From Cyclobacteriaceae bacterium (GTDB taxonomy: Bacteria > Bacteroidota > Bacteroidia > Cytophagales > Cyclobacteriaceae), in NCBI GenBank assembly GCA_019638235.1, contig JAHBUE010000001.1, positions 1,908,492 through 1,972,491 of the forward strand: 64,000 nucleotides of DNA, in the 5' to 3' direction. Of this stretch, positions 17,371-27,385 are shown one piece after another (positions within the stretch are counted from its first letter, which is position 1; each line of letters begins with the position of its first letter). A program made the position numbers and the translations under genes. The notes below the pieces were generated by a model, which was not told the DNA's origin, made no database searches, and was given only the letters and a program-made list of their open reading frames with translations.

Positions 17371-18444
17371 ATGAGTTCTACTGTTGCAGGCAAGACTAAA
17401 AATCATAGGCGAGGTTGGATTGATTACGCCAGAGGTTTTGTTATTATTTATGTTGTGTACAGGCACGCATTAACCGGCTTACTGGGCGCTGGGGTAGATA
17501 TAAAAAATGCTATTTATCTGGTTCAAGAGTCCAGCATGCCGGTCTTTTTTATTGTGTCAGGTGTTTTCATCTCTTCAAGTGCCTTAAAGAGAGGCTTTGG
17601 TACATTTGTCCGGTTTAAGATAGAGTCTCTGATGTATCCATACTTTGTATGGGCAACCATTCATCTCACAATTCAAATACTGTTTAGTCAGTATTCAAAT
17701 TTTAGTAAAGATATAAGCTATTATATTTATTTGTTTACCTATCCACGAGCAATTGACCAGTTTTGGTATTTGTATGCATTGTTTGCAGTTATGGTAGTTT
17801 TTGCATCATTGAATTTTAAGCTGGTAAAATTCAATGTATGGCTTAATGTATTGATAGCACTTGGATTTTATTTTGCTTCATACTATATCAAGACTGATCT
17901 GTTTTCGCTTCATGATATAATGTTTTATTATATATTTCTGGTCTTTGGTTTTTTAATGGCCGGTAATTTATTGCCAGTTGAAAGTAGCTTTTTTCGGGGC
18001 AGATGGTTGCTTTATACGTTGCCTGTGTTTATTGCAATCCAGATTTTGTGGCGAATGTGGTATCCTGATATAAATAAGCTCGATGATCTGGATTACATTG
18101 GCTTTATATTGTTTGTACCAACAACCATTATTGGTGCATTATTGATATTTTTTATTTCTTATAAGCTTGACGAATGGGGTTTGATAAAAATATTACGATT
18201 TATTGGCAGCCATTCATTGTACATATATATAATGCACCTGATTTTTACAAGCGCAATTCGGATAGTTATGTTGAAGATTTACCCCGAAGCTCCTCCGATA
18301 CTGATGTTAATTGTTATAATGGTTGGCGGTGTTTTTATACCTATTGTTTGCTACAGAATACTTATTAAACTTGGACTTAACGGTTTGTTTGTGCCTCCTC
18401 AACGAATAAAGAATTTGATTTATTGGCCGAGTAAACCTCAATAG
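17371..18444 (+). CDS. Acyltransferase 3 family membrane protein
   Basis: About 357 residues with ten or so helices. The N-terminus RRGWIDYARGFVIIYVVYRHA carries the conserved Arg and His of the acyltransferase 3 (OafA/WecH) family, and MPVFFIVSGVFISSSALKRG is the typical second segment. Family members move acetyl, succinyl or other acyl groups from the cytoplasm onto glycans. The start is put at ATG 17371; a TTG at 17356 gives a weak extension. Its 3' end overlaps the convergent GT-C-like gene by 68 bp. Confidence 0.85.
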   Translation: MSSTVAGKTKNHRRGWIDYARGFVIIYVVYRHALTGLLGAGVDIKNAIYLVQESSMPVFFIVSGVFISSSALKRGFGTFVRFKIESLMYPYFVWATIHLTIQILFSQYSNFSKDISYYIYLFTYPRAIDQFWYLYALFAVMVVFASLNFKLVKFNVWLNVLIALGFYFASYYIKTDLFSLHDIMFYYIFLVFGFLMAGNLLPVESSFFRGRWLLYTLPVFIAIQILWRMWYPDINKLDDLDYIGFILFVPTTIIGALLIFFISYKLDEWGLIKILRFIGSHSLYIYIMHLIFTSAIRIVMLKIYPEAPPILMLIVIMVGGVFIPIVCYRILIKLGLNGLFVPPQRIKNLIYWPSKPQ

Positions 18445-19999
18445 TTCCCGGATATACAATTCTGGGTGCTTCAAATGAATTTATCAATACATAGTGCTCC
18501 TTTAACGTATCTCTGATGGAAAAGGGATAGAAGTTATTTAACGTTGGAATGTATTCAAAAATAACCATGTCATAATACTGGTCTTCAATGCGTGCTGAAA
18601 ATAGCTTAAGTTCCCTGTCAAACATCCCTACACCAAGGTGAAACCATAGAGGACCCTTTTCAAGTTTGAAGTTTGCTTCCTTAGCCAATGGTGTTAACTC
18701 AGACATATTTAAAATTACCGGTTCCTTTTCTTTTTTAATTTCTTCTATATAATGCAGGCAACGGTTTAGACCATCAACGGTACTTTCGGGCATCCGGATG
18801 CCTTCAAAGGAATATAGAGAGGACTTTTTCCATGTCGATAGGTCAGAGTAAAAATTGCATTCTGCGGGTTGGAGAATGTAAGTATTTATAGAGACTACAT
18901 CCTGCGAGGTGCTTGAAGGTATGACCTTTGCCAGGATTTTTTCAGCGTATTTCCAATGCTTCTCAGACCACCAAAGGCTAACAAATATAATGAGCGAGGC
19001 AAATGTTACGCGAGATTGAAACCATTTTGCTTCTTGTAATTGTATTAGAATATAGGCGCAAGAAAAAGAGTGAAAAAAGAAATTATTATCCTTGGGCACA
19101 TAACTGGTTACCTGGTAAATCATGGCCTGGCAGAGTACGCCAACCACCAGAAGTGTAAATAAAAAATTCAACCGGGTGATTGCTCCATTCTTCCATCGGA
19201 TATAAAATAATAGCAGTACGATCAGCAAATAGAACTTTTCCCACCTGGATTCTTCCATATTAACGCTGACAATATCCTGGATCGATATTCTCGTGTAGTG
19301 AGGTGGTTGGCCGTAATTGAACCAGTAACCGAAGTCGTATTGTAGAAAGGGTAAGATAAACAGCATGAAAAAAATTACGACCGAGGTAGTAAATACAATG
19401 ATTGGTTTAATACTGGTAGTTTGGTAGGTATGAACGGCTACGATAATCAGGCCAATAAGTAAGCCTAACCCTCCGCCATCTTGTTTCGTGAAAAAGGCTA
19501 CTGTAAAGAAAAAACCTGAAGCTGTTAACAAAAGCCAGGAGGTTCTTTGTTGTGTATTTTTTAAATAATGAAACAGAAAGCCAATGGCAATAAGCTGAAA
19601 GATTATAACGGTATGATTGTATTGTGGCCAGTATAGCCCCAGAATAAATGTTAGGGAAAAGATAAGTATGCCAAGAAATCTTGTATATAAGGTGGCACCG
19701 TTGTTTATAAGTATCCATCGAAAAGCCAGTCCAGAGATGATATTCATAAATGCTTGCGCCTTAGCCAGCGTGAATAATGTTGGCCCAAATAGTTTAAAAA
19801 ACAGAGCGGGTATCACCCATGAACATACCCCCATGGGAATACCAAAGTCTTTATAGGGTAATTCACCCAGGTAAAGCCGATAAGCACCTTCCCATATCAT
19901 GTACAGGTTGATCTGGTAAGACAAATCAAAGAACAATGGAAATATTGAGCAACCAATTATTGGAAGTAACTCAACGGTAAGCGTTATCCGTTTCTTCAT
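18377..19999 (-). CDS. GT-C-like polytopic glycosyltransferase
   Basis: A 540-residue protein with about 10-11 N-terminal helices and a soluble C-terminal domain (from about residue 340). The first periplasmic loop has LGELPYKDFGIPMG, with an acidic residue (Asp51) where ArnT/PMT-type (GT39, GT-C) enzymes bind donor or metal. Such enzymes use polyprenyl-phosphate sugars as donors outside the cytoplasm. It is followed by no partner but preceded, one base away, by a second protein of this kind. A family-level function is likely; donor and acceptor are unknown, and polyprenyl-phosphate pentose is a candidate given the DprE2-like gene nearby. Confidence 0.6.
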   Translation of the reverse strand: MKKRITLTVELLPIIGCSIFPLFFDLSYQINLYMIWEGAYRLYLGELPYKDFGIPMGVCSWVIPALFFKLFGPTLFTLAKAQAFMNIISGLAFRWILINNGATLYTRFLGILIFSLTFILGLYWPQYNHTVIIFQLIAIGFLFHYLKNTQQRTSWLLLTASGFFFTVAFFTKQDGGGLGLLIGLIIVAVHTYQTTSIKPIIVFTTSVVIFFMLFILPFLQYDFGYWFNYGQPPHYTRISIQDIVSVNMEESRWEKFYLLIVLLLFYIRWKNGAITRLNFLFTLLVVGVLCQAMIYQVTSYVPKDNNFFFHSFSCAYILIQLQEAKWFQSRVTFASLIIFVSLWWSEKHWKYAEKILAKVIPSSTSQDVVSINTYILQPAECNFYSDLSTWKKSSLYSFEGIRMPESTVDGLNRCLHYIEEIKKEKEPVILNMSELTPLAKEANFKLEKGPLWFHLGVGMFDRELKLFSARIEDQYYDMVIFEYIPTLNNFYPFSIRDTLKEHYVLINSFEAPRIVYPGTIEVYSANKSNSLFVEEAQTNR

Positions 20000-20000
20000 G

Positions 20001-21200
20001 TTATTTTATACTGTGGATAATATAACTTAAACAATTCAATGCTATGGAATAAGCAATAAAAGAATGGAACAACCATTTTGGTATTACTGTATAGCTACGG
20101 GCAATAAGAATAATGAGTGCCGGAAAAAAATCAAGTGAAAATCGTTGTGTGTTAACCTGCATCCAACCATTATTATGGTAAAGTAAAATGCTCAGCACTA
20201 TCAGTAGTATGGTACTCCATAATGCAATTTTAAACCTGAGATCTTCCTGTGCTTTATAGGAGAAGATAACATAGGGTGAAGCCGCAAGAATAGAAGTGCC
20301 ATATTGATCCATGCCGATTGCCTGTAAATTCATAACACCAGAAATGATTATGTTATGGCCTTTTAATACGAGATGGTAAAAGTTGAATAGAAAGTATTTC
20401 GTGCTAAACAGACCGTATTGATTGATCCTTTCCTGAATAGGAGCCGAATAGATCAGATATTGATACCCGGTGTCAAGAAAATGGTGGAATCGCAGGTAAT
20501 TGAATATAAAGTACGGAGTTACACAAACAAAGGCCACTATAAATGAAGAAGCAATGGTCTTGAATGCAACTTTTTTATTGGGTTGATCAATATATAGGGA
20601 ATAGATGATGAGAATCCCGTAGAAGATGGTCATTTGCCTTGTCAAAAATGCGATCGCCCAAAGTACACCAACAAGTATGGGTCTTTTTTTTCCACATAGT
20701 TCAAGCAGTAGCATCAGTAGAAGACAGGTGCAAATTACGTGGGCAAAACCATTGATGTAGTCGCTGGTAAGAACTACCCACCAATACCCGCTCCCAAAAA
20801 AGAATGCCAGGAATACCCAAAGCTTGCCTGGCGAATCGCCCATAAATCTTTTTAACAGATGGTACAGTAGAAACATGCTTAAACATGAAATCAGGAGACT
20901 TATAAGGATCGTATTAACATTGTTACCAAGTATGGCTACAAGCGGGGTTAATACCACGGAAGGAAAGGGGGGGAAACATACATAGAACTTATCTTCAAAG
21001 ACAGAAGCATCCCAAAAGTAGTTGTCAATATCAAGCTTGCCGTCAAGGAATGCTTGCGCCTGAAATGCAGCGAGATTAGAGCTATAAGAGTTTTTAAGTA
21101 TTACCGGAACATGAACAACCAGATACAAAGAGAATATAAGAACCCAATGGTACCATTTTAAATCCCTGAAGGATATAATTTCCTGGAGAAATTTCTTCAT
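20001..21200 (-). CDS. GT-C-like polytopic membrane protein
   Basis: About 399 residues with ten or more helices. A periplasmic first loop carries acidic residues (DGKLDIDNYFWDASVFEDK) and FPPFPSVVLTPLVA, the arrangement of GT-C glycosyltransferases of the PMT/GT87-like groups. ATG 21200 follows a TTG six bases upstream. It begins 128 bp from the divergent DprE2-like gene and ends next to the other GT-C-like gene, so the two are probably co-transcribed. A TAACTTTA box (minus strand, 21232-21239) could be its promoter. Specificity cannot be read from sequence. Confidence 0.55.
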   Translation of the reverse strand: MKKFLQEIISFRDLKWYHWVLIFSLYLVVHVPVILKNSYSSNLAAFQAQAFLDGKLDIDNYFWDASVFEDKFYVCFPPFPSVVLTPLVAILGNNVNTILISLLISCLSMFLLYHLLKRFMGDSPGKLWVFLAFFFGSGYWWVVLTSDYINGFAHVICTCLLLMLLLELCGKKRPILVGVLWAIAFLTRQMTIFYGILIIYSLYIDQPNKKVAFKTIASSFIVAFVCVTPYFIFNYLRFHHFLDTGYQYLIYSAPIQERINQYGLFSTKYFLFNFYHLVLKGHNIIISGVMNLQAIGMDQYGTSILAASPYVIFSYKAQEDLRFKIALWSTILLIVLSILLYHNNGWMQVNTQRFSLDFFPALIILIARSYTVIPKWLFHSFIAYSIALNCLSYIIHSIK

Positions 21201-21328
21201 AAACAAAAAATTAAAGCGTAACTATCGGTGCTAAAGTTATAAGATTTTGATAGAATGGTTGCAGGTTTTACTACAATTTGGAATAATTATCCCAAGAATG
21301 AACCCCACAGCACTAACGAATATACGCA

Positions 21329-22060
21329 ATGAAAAGAATTCTTATATTAGGTTCTTCATCTGAAGTAGCCATAGCCCTGGCATATCAGTTGGCCGAAAAA
21401 TCGTGCGAGTTGATTTTAGCAGCTAGAAATTGTGAGAGGCTGGCTGCTCTAAAAAGTGATATGGAAATACGGTTTGGGGTCAAGGTATCACTCGCTGAAT
21501 TTAATGCACTATACCCCGAAACTCACAATAGTTTTTATGAAAGCCTTGAAGCCAAACCAGATACGGTCATCTGTGTGTTTGGCTACCTTGGTGATCAACT
21601 AAGGGCTATGGCTCACTGGGAAGAGAGCCATGCCATAGTTATGTCGAATTATGTTGGGGCAGTTTCAATTCTAAATGTGATTGCCAACGATTTTGAGAAG
21701 AGAAAAGAAGGTATAATAGTGGGCATCAGCTCTGTGGCAGGTGAGCGAGGCCGTCAAAGCAATTATTTATATGGGAGTGCAAAAGCCGGATTTACAGCCT
21801 ATTTATCAGGGTTGAGAAACCGACTTTTCAAAAGTGGTGTTCAGGTACTGACGGTTAAGCCTGGTTTTATGCAAACGCGAATGCTTGATGGGATGAAGAC
21901 TCCTAAGTTTCTGACAGCCCAACCTGATAAAGCTGCCGCGCTGATCATCAGGGCTATTCACCGAAGGAAAGACCTGATATATATTCTGCCTGTATGGAGA
22001 TGGGTCATGCTTATTATAAGGAATATCCCTGAGTTTGTGTTTAAAAGACTTAAGCTTTGA
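21329..22060 (+). CDS. SDR reductase resembling DprE2 (decaprenylphosphoryl-2-keto-pentose reductase)
   Basis: A 243-residue short-chain dehydrogenase. The nucleotide site is GSSSEVA (residues 9-14), catalytic Ser134/135 lie in SSVAGERGRQSNY, and Tyr148/Lys152 form the YxxxK pair (YGSAKAG). VFGYLGDQ, VKPGFMQTRM and the hydrophobic tail (MLIIRNIPEFVFKRLKL) are features I associate with DprE2 (Rv3791). In mycobacteria that enzyme reduces the 2-keto intermediate made by DprE1 to decaprenyl-phosphate arabinose. No DprE1-like flavoenzyme is in this window. With the UbiA-family and HAD genes it suggests a polyprenyl-phosphate pentose pathway. A different keto-sugar reductase role remains possible. 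Confidence 0.75.
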   Translation: MKRILILGSSSEVAIALAYQLAEKSCELILAARNCERLAALKSDMEIRFGVKVSLAEFNALYPETHNSFYESLEAKPDTVICVFGYLGDQLRAMAHWEESHAIVMSNYVGAVSILNVIANDFEKRKEGIIVGISSVAGERGRQSNYLYGSAKAGFTAYLSGLRNRLFKSGVQVLTVKPGFMQTRMLDGMKTPKFLTAQPDKAAALIIRAIHRRKDLIYILPVWRWVMLIIRNIPEFVFKRLKL

Positions 22061-22062
22061 GA

Positions 22063-23148
22063 TTACCTCTCCGTATTTAATTCCAGTGCACCCGTAATCT
22101 TATCAGCAATTATTTTGTTGCCTGTTTTTGTAACATGGCAAAAATCGATGTAAATGTATTCCTCCCCGTTAAAGGCTTGTGAGAAATCATATATCCAGCT
22201 ATGCTCTTTTTCCGTAATAAGCTTCTGTAATTCATGATATACGAATTGAAAATTATCTCCGAGTTCCTCATTGAGTTTAAGGTGATCAAGTTGTGGTGAG
22301 CCGATGTAGGCTACAGGTTGCAAGACAGCAATAAACTTGCCGCCACGACTAGTAACAAGTTCATTGGCCATTTCCCAATTTTGCATAAGTATTTTAGCCA
22401 CAGTAACGCCTTTATCAGACTGAAGGCAGTCGTAGTGTGAAGTTTTTTCAGCACCCGTATCCCGATAGTATTGAACTACCAGAAGAATATTTTCAGTAAA
22501 TAGATTATTAAGTACGGTTAAAGCAAACTGCCTGGCGCCACCATAAATCTTTTTTTGAAATAACGGAATCAGACGGTGACCGGGAAGTTCCTGAATTTCC
22601 TTAGGACAAAGAAAAGCAGCATCATTCACCCCATCGTAAAAGACAACGATGTCAGCTTTTTCGCCTTTGGAGTAAAGTGAGATTAGAGCATCCAGGTTTT
22701 GCCTGGAGTTATAGGCAAGCTGTCCATGATTAATTACTGTGCCTGTATTTATTTTTTGATGCACGAGTGCCGGAATTGTGTTGGCATCGTCTGAGCCCTC
22801 ACCCCACATGGTAGAACCACCAAAAAAGCGAATGATGGGTTCATCTGTTGAGCCTGGCGGTGGAGTATGCACGCGAAGTCCTTGCTCGTTTGTATGTAAC
22901 GTTTTTCCCTCATAGGGTAGCATTTGCCATTCCGAAAACGGCTTGTAACGGTGAGCTATACTGTGATAATCTTTAAATATATCCTCAGCATATCGGTGAT
23001 CATCGTTGTAGGCAGGCAGTAAATGTCTTTTTTCTCCACCAATTTTTGCTAAATAAATTCCGCAAGCCCAATTTAGAACGATTAACAGAACTAAGAACAC
23101 AACAGCACTAATGGAGAAACTTTTGAGATAGGAGAGTATGTTTTTCAT
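22063..23148 (-). CDS. Membrane-anchored SGNH/GDSL hydrolase
   Basis: A 361-residue protein with an N-terminal helix (about 12-32) and an SGNH domain. Block I is FFGGSTMWGEG (Ser112), block III is the Asn-containing FYDGVNDAAF, and block V near the C-terminus has DFCHVTKTGN with Asp and His. These enzymes hydrolyse or transfer acyl esters on glycans; the anchor places it on the periplasmic face. It lies downstream of, and convergent with, the DprE2-like gene (2 bp apart) and 59 bp upstream of a secreted esterase gene. It may edit acylation of the polysaccharide. Confidence 0.8.
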   Translation of the reverse strand: MKNILSYLKSFSISAVVFLVLLIVLNWACGIYLAKIGGEKRHLLPAYNDDHRYAEDIFKDYHSIAHRYKPFSEWQMLPYEGKTLHTNEQGLRVHTPPPGSTDEPIIRFFGGSTMWGEGSDDANTIPALVHQKINTGTVINHGQLAYNSRQNLDALISLYSKGEKADIVVFYDGVNDAAFLCPKEIQELPGHRLIPLFQKKIYGGARQFALTVLNNLFTENILLVVQYYRDTGAEKTSHYDCLQSDKGVTVAKILMQNWEMANELVTSRGGKFIAVLQPVAYIGSPQLDHLKLNEELGDNFQFVYHELQKLITEKEHSWIYDFSQAFNGEEYIYIDFCHVTKTGNKIIADKITGALELNTER

Positions 23149-23207
23149 GTACAGAACTTACCGGTAAAGTTAACAGGATAGAAGTGAATATAAAATCAAC
23201 ACGCACG

Positions 23208-26200
23208 TTACTTCTTTATAATTAGTTTATATCGTTGAACTCCTGATTCCAACTCAAGCGAAAGAATGTATAAACCCGAAGCAGTTTGGTGTAGTTCAAT
23301 TTCCGTTTGGCCGACTGACAAACTGCCGGCTTGTATTGTTTGACCCCACATATTTTGAAGAGTATAGTGTGCGGGTGCTGAAAGCCCCGTTACCATAATA
23401 TGCTGTTGAGCAGGATTTGGGTAAATCTTTATTTGATTTTGTGGCTCAGTGCCTGTAATCAAATAAATGAAGGGTGGAGATACTTTAGAACATAGTGATG
23501 CCACAACTCTAACCTGATAATCACCGCTTTCAAGCGGAACATAAGTTTGTTCTGTAGCACCCTCAATGTCTTTGCCATTCAGCAGCCATTGATTGCCTGA
23601 GGCTACGTTTGAAATTAGTTTAGTTTCATCTGCGGTAATCACCGGATCGGGCAATTCTGTTATGGCCATCAACCGGAATCGGTTAGTTCCGTATGACTGC
23701 GGCTGATCGGTAACATGAAAAGTATAATCCTGATCAGCATTCACCTGAACAAGGGAGTCAAGAAATATATCGTTCAGGAAGAACACCCGTTCTCCGTCAA
23801 GGGCCGACCCCGATACCTGTAAGGAATAAGCCCCTGCTTTCACACCGGTAACAGCCAGTGCAACGTTGGTATAACACGAATCGGGAAGATTTTTTATGGA
23901 TACCGAAACCAAATCGGAGGAAAGGGAAGAAAGATTGTAGTAACTGTTTTGTTGCTTCAAGCCATCGTGTTGCGGATCGAATTTCAAACCTGATCGATCA
24001 TTAAATTTCAAAAACGTTCGATCAGTTAAGTCGTTGTGGTTTAAAGAAATTATCAGATTTGAATTTGATTCTTCTTTTGTCCTGTACAAGGTGGCTTGTG
24101 TATTGGCTTTGGCGGTTTCTTGCACAGTAAGTGAGGGAGTTAGATTCGGATCAAATGCCTTTACCCAAAATGATTGTCCTTGAGCAATCAGTCCGGCAAA
24201 TTCTTCATCTCCTTCCTCGCCATCCCATACGAGGAAACGACCATTCTCATACTCATTGTCTCGTAAATATGCCGTTGCATTAATTCCACTGCTTATCCAG
24301 CCTGCATTGCCCCATTGAATGGGTGCAGCATATGGATTACCCAAAAGACTCCACCCACTTTGGTCATTGACAGCCCCATCGTTAAGTTGAAACGAAAAAT
24401 CTCCTATGTGAATTTCTCCTGCCAATTTAACCAAGGTAGGGTCTGTACTCTTTCGAATATATGCCGCGTATCCCTTTCCTAACGCGAAGTTTTCGGTGTG
24501 GGATGTTGTCGGGTAGGGGATCCACCCTGCAGGTTCCTGGTAATGGAAAAGCGATGGATTAGTTGTTCCAGGAGAATTTCCTTCAAAGGTGCCCGTCACG
24601 GGTATGTAGTTCTGAAGGTCGCTCACGGTAGCGTTTTGCACAGGAAAACTGAGGTAACGATACATTCTTCCCGGACGAATAAAGCGTTGAAAACGAATAT
24701 CACCGGTTATGTTTCCTGTGCCTTCAACACGGCCGATGCTGGCGGTTTTGTTGGCGGATGAAACAAGAGTAAGTAAGCCATTTGCATGGAGTATTCCGTT
24801 GTAATTTTTTACAGAGTCAAGCACAAATAATGAATCGCGAAGAAATAATGCACCGCTGCCGGTTAGGTTAGTAACCAACGCAGCAACGGTGTCGCGGGTA
24901 GGTTGGGTGTATAAATTGGAATTAAACGCACTGCCCGATGTTACTGCTAATGTACTTTGATCAAATGAAATCTTGCCGGTTTGGTTTTGACTGTTAATGG
25001 TTCCGGCTCCGGTTATTGTTAAGTGATTTTTTCCAAGATTCAACTCGCTTCCAGCTTCAACTAGTAATCCGCCACCCGTACTGGTACCAAACTCAAACGT
25101 TTTTGGAACGGTGCCTTCGGCTACCGTTACTTCAGACGATCCTAAAATAGTGAGGTGACTAAAAACGGCTTTGGCACCCGCTAAGGTGATGGCATGAGGC
25201 TGACCCCCCGAAAAGGTTAACCCAAATTTATGAGCAGGATTAAATTCGCTATCTTCTTGTAAGATAAGATTTCCCGTAAGTTGAATTACACTGGTGTTAT
25301 TGGCCGCTCCGTTTACAACAACATTGTTACCGATTACGAGGTTGCCTGTAATGATGGTGGCTCCACTACTTAACGTTTTGGTGCCGGCACCCATTATTTC
25401 CACATTACCATACGTATGCGCAGGTATTGCCGTAGCATCGGTTCCAAAACGAACAGTGGAGGTAGGGGAAACTGATCCGAACGCAACCGGCTGGGTTGTG
25501 TTTACATTCACAATGCCATTTCCTTCTACATTAATCACTCCGGTAAACGTGTCATTCACTGTCATCTCTCCACCGTTCCGTACCCACAAGGCGGATTCGT
25601 TACCGCCAATGGATAACGGTCCGCTTTGAGTGGCTGCCTTGTTTACATTAAACACCTGAAAGTTGCTGCCAGTGCTGTGGTTAAAGTAAGCAGGAGAACT
25701 ACCACTGCCATCAGGTGGATTGGCTCCCCAAGAGAGTAGCGCACTTAAATCTAACCCAGGCCTGGGATAGTAGTTTTGGATTATGGGATTGATAACAGAA
25801 AATTTTATGCATTTAGATATGCCCTCCGTTCCAGAGCCGTTACCGCCTGTATAAGGAGTGACACATACCACATGGTCGCCTGTTAAAATGTTCCATCCAA
25901 ATGCGGGTGCATAGGTTTGGTTGTACACATAAACATTATCATAATGAGGGGGACTCCATGGATTTTCATCAATCAACCTTGTATTTTGATTACTGTTAAC
26001 CTTGAACACGATGCTTCCACTCGGGTTGGTCAAAACAGCCCGCACGTTAAGTTTGTTTGTGTTCAATGTATTTTTATTAATGACTTGATCATTTACCAGG
26101 ATTCCGATGTCGGCATTATTGTTTGTAGTATTGATAAGCCTGAGGCTCGTTACACTGTTTAACGCAGATGTATCAAACAATTGAACCGTTACATCATCGG

Positions 26201-27278
26201 TACTAATGCCACCGAGGTTATCCGTTACAGTAAGCCTGAATTGAAATGTGCCAGCCTGCAGGTTTGTGATTTTTAAAATGTGCGTATTGGTTTGTTGCAG
26301 CGTAAGGGCTGTGCCTTGTGTTTGCGTCCAGGCAACAGAAGCAATGGAACCATCCGGATCGAAATATTCAGCGAAAAGGTAAATGGTACTATCACTAACG
26401 AGAAATTTTTTATCCGTGCCTACGTTTACATAAGGTAGCACGTTAGCAGTAGAATTTTTCGTGAATTTCAACAACCAGTCGTACACGGGGTAACCACACG
26501 CAAGATTATAAATCGGGTTCCACACGCTAATGCCAGTATGTTCACCAGCATCCAGCAAAGTTACGTGCGGCTTAATGCTTCCCGGGTTGGGGCAGGCATT
26601 AATGGCAGCCTCCATATTAATGGCGTTGGTATAGTTCAAGGTAATGTCTTCCGTGCCATGGAAAATCCACATAGGAATGTTGACCAGCGAACAGGCCATT
26701 CCATCTTGAATAATATCATCGGTGCGGCCGCAAATGGGTACCATAGCCGCTACTTTGTTAGGATAGGCCGCGCTGTAAATCATGCAGCCCTGGCCACCCA
26801 GGCTTAACCCCATGATATAAATCTTATCCGGATTAATGGTGCGAATGGTTTTTACATATTCGATTACCTCATCAATGTATGGAGCAGACCAATCCTGGTC
26901 AGCGATGTTAGGGGTAGCATCGCGTTTCAGTTGAGGCGATACAACAATAAAAGGCCTTGTGGTCGGCCATTGCCCTTGATGAATCAGGTATGCTGGGGTT
27001 GCATCATTTGCTTGACTTCTTAAGCATTCAATGGAAAAGCATCCTGGCCATTGTGGATTTGGATTGATTTGTCCTTGACCGTGAAGATTAATCAATAATG
27101 GGGAAGGAGTCCCTTCCACGTAACCCGGAGGGGTGTAGATTAGAAATTCGGTATTGCCCGGACTTGTCATGATCCCCTGTCCGTTTACAACCTGGGTTTG
27201 TGCAAATGATAAAACCGGAACACCACCCAGCAAGGTGAGTAGAAATAAGAGTCCGTATATTTTAGTATTCTTATTCAC
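23208..27278 (-). CDS. Secreted esterase-headed repeat protein with type A T9SS signal (1356 aa)
   Basis: Signal peptide to about residue 26, then an alpha/beta-hydrolase domain with the full triad: Ser159 in GLSLGG, Asp211 in HGTEDITL, His247 in AGEHTG. This resembles feruloyl/acetyl esterase or PHB-depolymerase-like enzymes. A PKD-like domain follows (about 275-370), then a long beta-rich region (about 500-870) with LTGSGALFLRDS-type strands, a domain shared with the neighbouring 2255-residue protein (YRYLSFPVQNATV..., GWSLLGNPYAAPIQW), and a C-terminal type A T9SS signal (IKIYPNPAQQHIMVTGL). It should be exported and attached to or released from the surface. The substrate may be esterified glycan, by context only. 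Confidence 0.85.
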   Translation of the reverse strand: MNKNTKIYGLLFLLTLLGGVPVLSFAQTQVVNGQGIMTSPGNTEFLIYTPPGYVEGTPSPLLINLHGQGQINPNPQWPGCFSIECLRSQANDATPAYLIHQGQWPTTRPFIVVSPQLKRDATPNIADQDWSAPYIDEVIEYVKTIRTINPDKIYIMGLSLGGQGCMIYSAAYPNKVAAMVPICGRTDDIIQDGMACSLVNIPMWIFHGTEDITLNYTNAINMEAAINACPNPGSIKPHVTLLDAGEHTGISVWNPIYNLACGYPVYDWLLKFTKNSTANVLPYVNVGTDKKFLVSDSTIYLFAEYFDPDGSIASVAWTQTQGTALTLQQTNTHILKITNLQAGTFQFRLTVTDNLGGISTDDVTVQLFDTSALNSVTSLRLINTTNNNADIGILVNDQVINKNTLNTNKLNVRAVLTNPSGSIVFKVNSNQNTRLIDENPWSPPHYDNVYVYNQTYAPAFGWNILTGDHVVCVTPYTGGNGSGTEGISKCIKFSVINPIIQNYYPRPGLDLSALLSWGANPPDGSGSSPAYFNHSTGSNFQVFNVNKAATQSGPLSIGGNESALWVRNGGEMTVNDTFTGVINVEGNGIVNVNTTQPVAFGSVSPTSTVRFGTDATAIPAHTYGNVEIMGAGTKTLSSGATIITGNLVIGNNVVVNGAANNTSVIQLTGNLILQEDSEFNPAHKFGLTFSGGQPHAITLAGAKAVFSHLTILGSSEVTVAEGTVPKTFEFGTSTGGGLLVEAGSELNLGKNHLTITGAGTINSQNQTGKISFDQSTLAVTSGSAFNSNLYTQPTRDTVAALVTNLTGSGALFLRDSLFVLDSVKNYNGILHANGLLTLVSSANKTASIGRVEGTGNITGDIRFQRFIRPGRMYRYLSFPVQNATVSDLQNYIPVTGTFEGNSPGTTNPSLFHYQEPAGWIPYPTTSHTENFALGKGYAAYIRKSTDPTLVKLAGEIHIGDFSFQLNDGAVNDQSGWSLLGNPYAAPIQWGNAGWISSGINATAYLRDNEYENGRFLVWDGEEGDEEFAGLIAQGQSFWVKAFDPNLTPSLTVQETAKANTQATLYRTKEESNSNLIISLNHNDLTDRTFLKFNDRSGLKFDPQHDGLKQQNSYYNLSSLSSDLVSVSIKNLPDSCYTNVALAVTGVKAGAYSLQVSGSALDGERVFFLNDIFLDSLVQVNADQDYTFHVTDQPQSYGTNRFRLMAITELPDPVITADETKLISNVASGNQWLLNGKDIEGATEQTYVPLESGDYQVRVVASLCSKVSPPFIYLITGTEPQNQIKIYPNPAQQHIMVTGLSAPAHYTLQNMWGQTIQAGSLSVGQTEIELHQTASGLYILSLELESGVQRYKLIIKK

Positions 27279-27333
27279 TTCCTTCGTGGGGTTTAAGGAA
27301 TTGAAATTAATAAATTAAATATTGTCATCAAAT

Positions 27334-27364
27334 AAGTTGAGCCGGTTGATGACCGGCTCAACTT
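27334..27364 (-). terminator. 12-bp perfect hairpin after the 2255-residue gene
   Basis: Arms AAGTTGAGCCGG (27334-27345) and its exact complement (27353-27364) with a 7-base loop, 21 bases downstream of the stop of the minus-strand gene and before the next gene. The run of T after it is weak, so it may be a terminator or an mRNA 3'-end stabiliser. Confidence 0.6.
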
Positions 27365-27385
27365 TATCATTGTGTTAAATCCGCA

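Noticed and set aside
27334..27364. CRISPR-like or mobile-element hairpin
   Set aside because: A single palindrome with no spaced repeats or cas genes; a transcription end is simpler.
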